Source: Elusimicrobiota bacterium (GTDB taxonomy: Bacteria; Elusimicrobiota; Elusimicrobia; UBA1565; UBA9628). From it: a stretch of 10,534 bases of DNA. The notes below the pieces were generated by a model that was not told the origin of the DNA, ran no database searches, and saw nothing but the letters and a program-made list of their open reading frames with translations. The DNA lies in NCBI GenBank assembly GCA_016194625.1, contig JACQBB010000029.1, positions 1-10,534 of the forward strand, in the 5' to 3' direction. Below are positions 1 through 6,400 of this stretch, piece by piece (position 1 is the first letter of the stretch; each line of letters opens with the position of its first letter). A program made the translations under genes and the position numbers.

Positions 1-516
1 CTTGCCGGGCTTGTTCTCGAGCACGGCCTTGTCGACGATGAGGTCGCCGGTGGCGGCGAGCTCGACCTTCGCGCGCCACAGGGGCTGCGGCGCGGGGCCG
101 GCGATCACGTCGCCGGCGACGGTGTAGTTGGAGCCGTGGCAGGGGCACTTGAAGCGGTTCTGGTCGCCCCACCAGTTCGGCGTGCAGCCGAGGTGCGTGC
201 AGCGCGCCCACAGCGCGTAGAAGCCGGTCGGCGTGCGCACGATCCACACGCGCTGCTCGTTGAGCCACTTCGTCGAGACGCCCAGGTCGTAGGCCGACGC
301 CGGGCCCGCGTTGAACTTCTGCGAGGGCTCGTAGATGACGTTCGGGAACATGAAGCGCGCGCCGGCGGCCGCGGTCGCGGCGAAGAAGGCGGCGAGGGCG
401 CTCCAGCCCATCCACAGGAAGTCTCCGCGCGTCATGGCCGCGGCGGGAGCCGGCTTGGCCGGGGCGGCCGCGGGAGCGGGAGCGGCGGGGGTCGGGTTCT
501 TGGCGGGTTCGGTCAT
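1..516 (-). CDS. Rieske [2Fe-2S] subunit of a quinol:cytochrome c (bc-type) complex, partial (C-terminus off the window)
   Basis: Membrane-anchored iron-sulfur subunit that takes an electron from quinol and passes it to cytochrome c1 or its equivalent. The 172 visible residues start MTEPAKNP. Residues 1-27 are an Ala/Pro/Lys-rich cytoplasmic extension, followed by one membrane anchor (about 34-55) and then the Rieske domain. Both cluster-binding boxes are intact: C106-T-H108-L-G-C111 and C124-P-C126-H127-G-S129, followed by the usual GPAPQPL loop (140-146). The frame is still open at base 1. M28 is a possible alternative start, but the first ATG lies well placed below a good promoter. The residues before the anchor read TRGDFL, where many Rieske proteins have a twin-arginine SRRxFL signal. 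The neighbours (cytochrome c assembly, heme synthesis) support a respiratory role. Family assignment is near certain; which complex it belongs to is inferred. Confidence 0.93.
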   Translation of the reverse strand, partial: MTEPAKNPTPAAPAPAAAPAKPAPAAAMTRGDFLWMGWSALAAFFAATAAAGARFMFPNVIYEPSQKFNAGPASAYDLGVSTKWLNEQRVWIVRTPTGFYALWARCTHLGCTPNWWGDQNRFKCPCHGSNYTVAGDVIAGPAPQPLWRAKVELAATGDLIVDKAVLENKPGK

Positions 517-571
517 CTTTTCTCGGGATTACTGAGGTTAGTTTCGAGGAATCGAATGCGCGCGGCGTGAG

Positions 572-601
572 AAGATAGCAATCCTAAAAAGGAAGTGTCA
601 A
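572..601 (-). promoter_or_regulatory. sigma70-like promoter for the Rieske gene
   Basis: On the minus strand there is a perfect TTGACA (-35, plus positions 596-601), an 18-base spacer containing a T run, and TATCTT (-10, 572-577). Transcription would start near 565, giving a leader of about 50 bases before the ATG at 516. The promoter lies in the 91-base gap after the cbiX-like gene, so the Rieske gene probably has its own transcript as well as any read-through. Only a weak purine stretch (GAGAAAAG) precedes the start codon. Confidence 0.7.
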
Positions 602-607
602 ACGGCG

Positions 608-1462
608 TCACTTCGGCTCTTTCGTTGCGAAGGCCGCGCGGGCGAGCACCCACTCGGCGAAGCCGTCGTGGGGCATCAGCGTGGCGCCGTCCCAGGCGTA
701 GGTCAAGCCTTCGAGGTCCTTCGGGAGCTTGCCCTCGATGCCGCCGCGCGCGATCAGGACGGGGACGACGATCGTCCTCCCCCCCGCCGCCCCGGCCGCG
801 ACCAGGCGGCGCAGCGCCCCGACCGACGACGCGCGCACGTTCGGCGCCGCGTCGTCGCGCAGGACCGCGCCGAACGCCGCGCGGAAGTCGCCGCCGCGCC
901 GCACGGCGGCCGCGTGGACGGCGAGCGTCGCCTGCCACGCCGGCAGCGCCGCGTCGTCGACCGGGCCGTGGGCGACGAGCACGACGGTCTCGGTCTTCGG
1001 GTCGCGGCTCAGCGCCTTCGCGCGCTCCAGCAGGATGCGGGAGACGAGGGCGTCGTCGTCGAGCGCCGGCGTCAGCATCACCGGCAGGCGCGTCTTCACG
1101 CGCTCCAGCGAGAACATGTGGTGGTGCGCCATCCCCGCGTGGCCCTGATGGGCGGCCATCATCCGCTCGGCGCCCCGGCGCAGGACCTCCGAGGGCTTGT
1201 CGGCCAGGTCCAGGACGTAGCGCGTCTGGTCGAGCACCTCGGAGCGCGAGTGCACGAACAAAGGCACCGCGACGACGCGCGTGACGCCGCGCTTCTCGAG
1301 CGCGTCCAGTCCGGCCTGCAGGGTCTTCGGGTCGGCCATGCCGAGCGCGACCTCGGTCGGCGCCTTCGCGTCCACCGCGTCGCGCAGCGCGCGGACCTCG
1401 GCGTCCCAGGACGGGTCGCCGCCGTGGGCGAGGAGGAGGATGCCCAGGACGACGCCGTTCAT
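608..1462 (-). CDS. CbiX-type sirohydrochlorin chelatase family protein, two-domain form
   Basis: A 284-residue protein of the class II chelatase (CbiX/SirB) superfamily. These enzymes insert cobalt or iron into sirohydrochlorin, a modified tetrapyrrole on the way to cobalamin, siroheme or heme. The N-terminal half opens with LLLAHGG (H13) and carries VPLFVHS (H71), the two histidines expected to bind metal. The second half repeats the fold from LVAHGP (H165) and VPVLIARGG (about 233-241), but the second histidine position is Arg there, so only the N-terminal half looks catalytically complete. Residues 101-116 form a Met/His patch (MMAAHQGHAGMAHHHM) that could hold metal; His-rich segments are known in some CbiX proteins. 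Its ATG overlaps the hemA stop by 4 bases (ATGA), so translation is probably coupled. Metal specificity cannot be read from the sequence. Confidence 0.8.
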   Translation of the reverse strand: MNGVVLGILLLAHGGDPSWDAEVRALRDAVDAKAPTEVALGMADPKTLQAGLDALEKRGVTRVVAVPLFVHSRSEVLDQTRYVLDLADKPSEVLRRGAERMMAAHQGHAGMAHHHMFSLERVKTRLPVMLTPALDDDALVSRILLERAKALSRDPKTETVVLVAHGPVDDAALPAWQATLAVHAAAVRRGGDFRAAFGAVLRDDAAPNVRASSVGALRRLVAAGAAGGRTIVVPVLIARGGIEGKLPKDLEGLTYAWDGATLMPHDGFAEWVLARAAFATKEPK

Positions 1463-2508
1463 CGCGGCCGGTCCGAGTGCTTCAGGCTGAGCTCATGCGC
1501 GCTCGACAGCGACTTCGCCCACGCGTCGAACTCCTCCGCCTTCGCCTCGACGATGCGGCGCGCCGCGGCCATCGCCTCCGCGCGCGAGGAGACGTTCTTG
1601 GCGACGATCGACTCCAGGTCCTCCAGGCGGTACAGGAACACGCCGTCGAGCCCGTGCACGGACTCCTCGATGTCGCGCGGCATCGCGATGTCGATCAGGA
1701 ACAGAGAGCGCCCGCCGCGCGCGCGCGACGCGCTCTTGACGATCGCGTGCGTGAGCACCGCCGTCGGCGCGCCGGTCGAGGAGATCACCACGTCGGCCTG
1801 CGCGAGCGCCGCCGGGAACTCCTCCCACTTGACCGCCTCGCCGTGGAAGCGCGCGGCCAGCGTGTAGGCGCGCTCCCAGGTGCGGTTGGCGACCGTCAGG
1901 CGGCCGACGCCGCGCGCGACCAGGTGCTTGGCGGCCAGCTCGGCCATCGCGCCGGCGCCCAGGATCAGCGCCGACTTCCCCTCCAGCCTGCCGAAGATGC
2001 TCTCCGCCAGCTGGACCGCGACCGACGGCACCGACATCGAGCCCGCCGAGATCGCCGTGTCGGTGCGCGCCTTCTTGCCGACGTACAGCGCGCGCTGGAA
2101 CAGCACGTTGAGGCGCTTGCCGGTCATGCCGGCGCCCTTCGCGGCCTCGTAGCCGGCCTTCACCTGGCCCAGGATCTCGGTCTCGCCGACGACGAGCGAG
2201 TCCAGGCCCGACGCGACGGAGAACAGGTGCAGGACCGCGTCCAGGTCCTCGCGCCGCTCGGCCTCGCGGGCCACGTCCGCGCCCGCCAGGTCCGAGAGCG
2301 CGTACAGCACCGCCGCGGCGTCGGGCGCGGAGCCCGGGCGGCCGGCGGCGTAGAGCTCGAAGCGGTTGCAGGTCGAGACGGCCACGGCCTCGGACACGCC
2401 GCGCGCCTTGAGCTCGGCCAGCACGCGCTCGACCGGGACCGCCGCGAGCGCCTCGCGCGCCGGCGCGGCCGACGAGCGGTGGCTCCAGCTCAGCGACAGG
2501 AGCTTCAC
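1459..2508 (-). CDS. hemA: Glutamyl-tRNA reductase, short form
   Basis: Reduces glutamyl-tRNA(Glu) to glutamate-1-semialdehyde with NADPH, the committed step of C5-pathway tetrapyrrole synthesis in the cytoplasm. The catalytic domain has the SWSHRSSAPARE-like N-terminus, STCNRFELY with nucleophile C47, and GLDSLVVGETEILGQVK (101-117). The NADPH-binding domain has GAGAMAE (184-190), ANRTWERA (207-214), ISSTGAP (242-248) and DIAMPRDIE (273-281). The GTG start at 2508 was chosen because it gives the family N-terminus and overlaps the upstream gene's stop by 4 bases (GTGA); a longer in-frame reading runs into the antisense-like frame of that gene. At 349 residues it is about 60-70 shorter than typical HemA (about 410-430): it keeps the spinal helix up to about residue 330 but lacks most of the C-terminal dimerisation domain. 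It is second in the ccsA-hemA-cbiX operon. Confidence 0.93.
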   Translation of the reverse strand: MKLLSLSWSHRSSAAPAREALAAVPVERVLAELKARGVSEAVAVSTCNRFELYAAGRPGSAPDAAAVLYALSDLAGADVAREAERREDLDAVLHLFSVASGLDSLVVGETEILGQVKAGYEAAKGAGMTGKRLNVLFQRALYVGKKARTDTAISAGSMSVPSVAVQLAESIFGRLEGKSALILGAGAMAELAAKHLVARGVGRLTVANRTWERAYTLAARFHGEAVKWEEFPAALAQADVVISSTGAPTAVLTHAIVKSASRARGGRSLFLIDIAMPRDIEESVHGLDGVFLYRLEDLESIVAKNVSSRAEAMAAARRIVEAKAEEFDAWAKSLSSAHELSLKHSDRPR

Positions 2509-3359
2509 CGCGGGCCGCCCATGTACGAGTGCTTGCCGCTGAGGACCTCGGCGCCGAAGAAGGTGACCAGCACGGACGCGAAGCCCAGCAGGGAGAGGTA
2601 GACGGGGCGGCGGCCGCGGCGGCCCGCGCCGTAGCGCAGCCACAGGAACGCCCCGTACACCGCCGCGGTGACCAGGGCGAGGATGAGCTTGGGGTCGTTG
2701 GTCCACACCTTGCCCCAGTCGATGTACGCCCAGACGAAGCCCATGACCAGTCCCACGGCCAGGAACGGGTACGACCACGCGATCGTCCGGCCGTTCAGCG
2801 CGTCCAGCTCGTCGAGCGACGGGAGGCGGTAGCACAGCTCGGTGGGCTTGCGCGACTTGATCTGGGATTCCTGGATGAGGAGCGCGACGCCCACGCCGGC
2901 CGCGTTGGCGAACGCCGCGTACGCGGTCATCAGCAGCATCGGGTGGATGTTCAGCCAGTACGAGCGCAGCGGCTGGGCCAGCGGCGCGACGCCGGGGTCG
3001 GCGAACACCACGGCCAGGCCGAGCGCGCCCGCCGCCCACGGCAGGACGAACGCGCCCAGGATGCCGAGGCGGTTCTGTCCCTCGACGAGGAAGAACCACC
3101 CCGCCAGCGCCAGCGACATGTACGACAGCGCGCCGTAGAACGAGGTCACCGGCAGGAAGAAGCGGTTCTCCGCGTAGCCCCAGAAGGCGGCGAGGTGCAG
3201 GAGGAAGGAGACCGCGTGCAGGACCAGGCCGAGGCCCAGCAAGGTCAGCATCGCGCGGCTGGCGCGCGGGTCCTTCGAGAACAGGTAGCCGAAGGCGGCG
3301 AAGGTCGCCGCGGTGTAGAAGAGGAAGGCGCCCCACGCCAGGACGGTCTGTGCGGTCAT
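2505..3359 (-). CDS. CcsA/HemX-family cytochrome c assembly membrane protein
   Basis: A 284-residue polytopic membrane protein with about eight hydrophobic segments. It contains a WWD-like motif WGKVWTNDPK (215-224), followed by a membrane helix. Candidate heme-ligand histidines flank it: H139 in LNIHPMLL and H277 in the terminal GKHSY. This layout matches the CcsA/CcmC/HemX family. CcsA (system II) exports heme and attaches it to apocytochrome c; HemX-type relatives sit beside hemA and in Bacillus influence HemA level. The motif is degenerate compared with the common WG.YW.WDPKE: the second and third aromatic positions are changed and the acidic residue after DPK is missing. The position directly before hemA, with a 4-base overlap, fits either role. 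I see no ResB/CcsB partner in the window. Family is confident; the choice between CcsA and HemX function is open. Confidence 0.85.
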   Translation of the reverse strand: MTAQTVLAWGAFLFYTAATFAAFGYLFSKDPRASRAMLTLLGLGLVLHAVSFLLHLAAFWGYAENRFFLPVTSFYGALSYMSLALAGWFFLVEGQNRLGILGAFVLPWAAGALGLAVVFADPGVAPLAQPLRSYWLNIHPMLLMTAYAAFANAAGVGVALLIQESQIKSRKPTELCYRLPSLDELDALNGRTIAWSYPFLAVGLVMGFVWAYIDWGKVWTNDPKLILALVTAAVYGAFLWLRYGAGRRGRRPVYLSLLGFASVLVTFFGAEVLSGKHSYMGGPR

Positions 3360-3369
3360 CGTTGCGCGG

Positions 3370-3375
3370 ATTCTA
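3370..3375 (-). promoter_or_regulatory. -10 box of the ccsA-hemA-cbiX operon
   Basis: The minus strand reads TAGAAT ending 10 bases before the ATG at 3359, with no Shine-Dalgarno sequence between them (CCGCGCAACG). A start about 7 bases below the box would leave a leader of only a few bases. No clear TTGACA lies upstream. The same TAGAAT word precedes the starts at 9940 and 9974, which strengthens the reading. Confidence 0.5.
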
Positions 3376-3442
3376 CCATTTCCCGCCGCGGACTAAGGAT
3401 AGCCGCGCCCGCGGCCCGAGTCCAGGAAACTCTTGCTGACGC

Positions 3443-6400
3443 CTAATCCCCGGACCAGGGGTTGAAGCTGCCGCCGCGGATCGGGGCCTCGGCGCACAGC
3501 TTCTCGAACAGCGCGAGCTGGGCCTTCGTCGCGCCGTCCTTCTTCAGGCTCTCCAGAGTGGTGTAGTAGGCCATGTTGTACTCGGTCTGCGACCACGGCC
3601 GTCCTTTGTAGGACGCCACGGACGCGGCCGCGCCGCGCACGCGCTCCTCGGCGAGCTTGGGCTTGCGTCCGCGCCGCTTGGCCGCGCCGGCGGCGAGCGT
3701 CCCGCCGAACAGCATCTCCCAGCCGCCCTGCGGGACGGCGCCCTGCCAGCCCTCGGGGAGGTTCACGGCGCTCGGCGCCGCGCCCGCGTGGGAGATCGCG
3801 TAGGCGAGCGTCCCGTACACCGCGGCGACCGCGGCGATCAGCCCCAGTCCGATCAGGACGTCCTTGAGGCGCTGGTACGGGGTCGGGACGGCCTCGACGC
3901 CGGTCCCGGCGTCCACGGACTTCAGCTCGCGGCCCTTCTCGCCGCGCAGGACGTAGTGCAGGCGCGCGGGACCGCCGTCCTCGGGGAAGCGGGCCTCCAG
4001 CGACAGCGAGCGCGCCTCGGGGCCGGACTTCTCGACGACGTCCATCGGGGTCACCTTGAGCGCCTCGGGGACGAGGGAGGCCGGGACGCCCGCGAACAGC
4101 CGGCGGGGCCCCTCGTCCTTCGCGTCGTACGCGTCCAGCTGGGTCTCGGAGACCATCGTCCGGCGGACCTTCACCGACCAGGCGTTCGGGCCCTTGAAGT
4201 CGCTCTGCCGCGGCGAGACGAAGCGGAAGGTCCAGTCCTCCCCCCACGCGCGCGGAGACAGGGACGCGCCGGTCAGGCGCAGGTTCTCCGGGTCGAACCC
4301 GGCCTTCGCGGCGAGCTCCTTCACCGCGGCCAGCCCCTCCTGATAGACGTAGGTCGAGAAGCCGTCGATCGGGCTGGCCTTCGAGACCAGTCCGCGCAGG
4401 CTCAGCGCCGCCACGGACTCGACGGCGGTCTCGCCGGAGCGGGCGTTGACGGAGACGATGCCGCCCTTGTCGTCGTAGAAGCGGTACCACAGGTCCTTGT
4501 CGCCGGTGACCGCCTCGGCGCGGTAGTCGAGCGAGACGCTCACGCGGGAGCCCAGCGCGGGGCCGGCGCGGCGGGCCGCGTCCAACGCGGTCTCGGGCGT
4601 CAGGCGGACGCCGCGGCCGAAGTAGTAGGCGTCGAGCGGCGCGGCGAGCTTGCCCTTGGGCGCCGGGGCGCCGTCGTACACGGAGACGCGCGCGTCGGCC
4701 TCGCCGCCCATGAAGGTCTTGAAGTCCACGTAGACCATCGCGTTCCCGCCGTCCTTGCCGGGGACCGTGAACGCGTAATGCCACAGCGCGCCGCCGGAGA
4801 CGGGCATCGCCGCCGTCGCCTCGACGAAGCGCACCGACTCCGCGGAGGCGCCGCGCGCGGCGGCGGCCTCGACGGCGGCCTTCAGGGCCCGCGCGTAGCC
4901 GGTCGCGGGATCCGGGAGGACGGCGCGCGTCCCGAGGGAGGCGACGACGCCTCCCGCGTGCGCTCCCAGGTATCCCGCCGCGACGGCGAAAGCGACCACG
5001 CCGGCGCCCGCGGCCCAGCGCCGCCAGCGCGGCGCGGCCGGAGCGACCTCGGCGGAGACGCGGTACTTCGCGACGTCGGCGACGTCGGCGATGGCGGGCA
5101 GCTCCTCGGGGAGGAGGCCGGAGGCCTTCGCGGCCTGCAGGGAAGCCACGCCGTCGAAGGTCACGACCAGGTCCTTGCCCGAGAGGCGGTCGTCGTTGCC
5201 GCCGTACGGGTGGAAGCTGTGCTCCACGGTCACGCCCACGGCGCCCGGCAGGGCCGAGAACCGGGCCGCATAGCCGGCCTCCAGCTTGGCGTACTCGGCG
5301 GCGAGGGCCTTCTTCGTCATCTCGGCGCGGACCTGATAGAGCTTCACGTCGCGCACGCCGTCGATCGCCGGCAGGGTCTTCGGGAGCGAGGCGAGGGCCG
5401 CGTGATAAGAGGACAGGTCGTCGAAGTACACCGTGGCGATCTTGCCCTCGGAGTCGTTCAAGGTGCCGCCGTAGAAGAAATCGTAGTCCTCGATCCTCAC
5501 GCCGACGGCGCCGGGGGTCTTGGCGAGGGCGGCGGAGTGCGCGGCCTCCAGCGCGGCGTACGCCGCGGCCAGAGCCTTCGGTTCGACCTCGGGGACGACC
5601 TCGTAGCGGGCGACGTCCTTGATCCCGGCCAGCGCCGGGAGCTCCGTCGGCAGGGTCCCGCGGCCCGCCTCGAACGCGGCGACGTCCTTGAAGACGACGC
5701 GGAGGCGCTTGCCCTCGGTGTCGTTGAGGGTCCCGCCGTAATAGAAATCGTGGTCCTCGACCTTCACCGCGACGACGCCGGGGACGGCGCTCAGCCGCGC
5801 GGCGTGCTCGGCCTCGAGGGCCGCGTAGCGGGACTTCAGGTCGTCGCCCTTCTTGCTGAAAGGCCCCCAGGCCAGGAAGCCGCCGAACAGCGCGCCGCCC
5901 TCGAACAGGTCGCGGCCCAGGCCCTGGATGTGCTCCTCGCCCATCCGGACGATGTCGCCGATCGCGTGGAACATCGCCCAGTAGCCGACCGCCGCCGCCG
6001 CGACGATCGCGACGATCGCGGTCAGGTGGAGCGCCGCTTCGGCGGAGTCGCCCTTCGCGGAGCCGGACGGGCCGCGCGGCTTGGACGCGACCGACATCAG
6101 GACCTCGCGGGTCGTCGCCGGCCCCTTGCCCGACAGGACCCACAGGTTCGACGCCGTCGGGTCGCCGGTGCGGCCGACCGACAGGGTGAGCGCGCCGGGC
6201 ACGCCCTTCTCCATGTTGCGGTCGGTCATGTTGCCGGTCGCCGGGACGTCGCGTCCGGAGAGGCGGGCGCCGAGACGCGTCAGCCACGAGGCCTTCTTGG
6301 CGTGGCGCGGCGCGTAGGCGTTGTCGCCGATCGCGAGGACGTCCGACGCCTTCGCGCCGAGGGCCTTGGCGATGAACTCCGCGGCCGGGGCCTTGGTGAC

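Noticed and set aside
595..1867. Plus-strand Arg-rich frames opposite cbiX and hemA
   Set aside because: Composition is that of antisense GC-rich codons; the minus strand has clear family motifs.
2509..3336. A longer in-frame N-terminal extension of hemA
   Set aside because: The extension is an Arg/Pro-rich shadow of the ccsA-like gene; the GTG at 2508 gives the family N-terminus and a standard 4-base overlap.
3402..3415. GC hairpin GCCGCG-CC-CGCGGC between the giant gene and the ccsA operon as a terminator
   Set aside because: The loop is only 2 bases and no T run follows on either strand; this is common in 70% GC DNA.
4056..4343. Small plus-strand open frames inside the giant gene
   Set aside because: No Shine-Dalgarno, no motif, and full overlap with a well-supported gene on the other strand.
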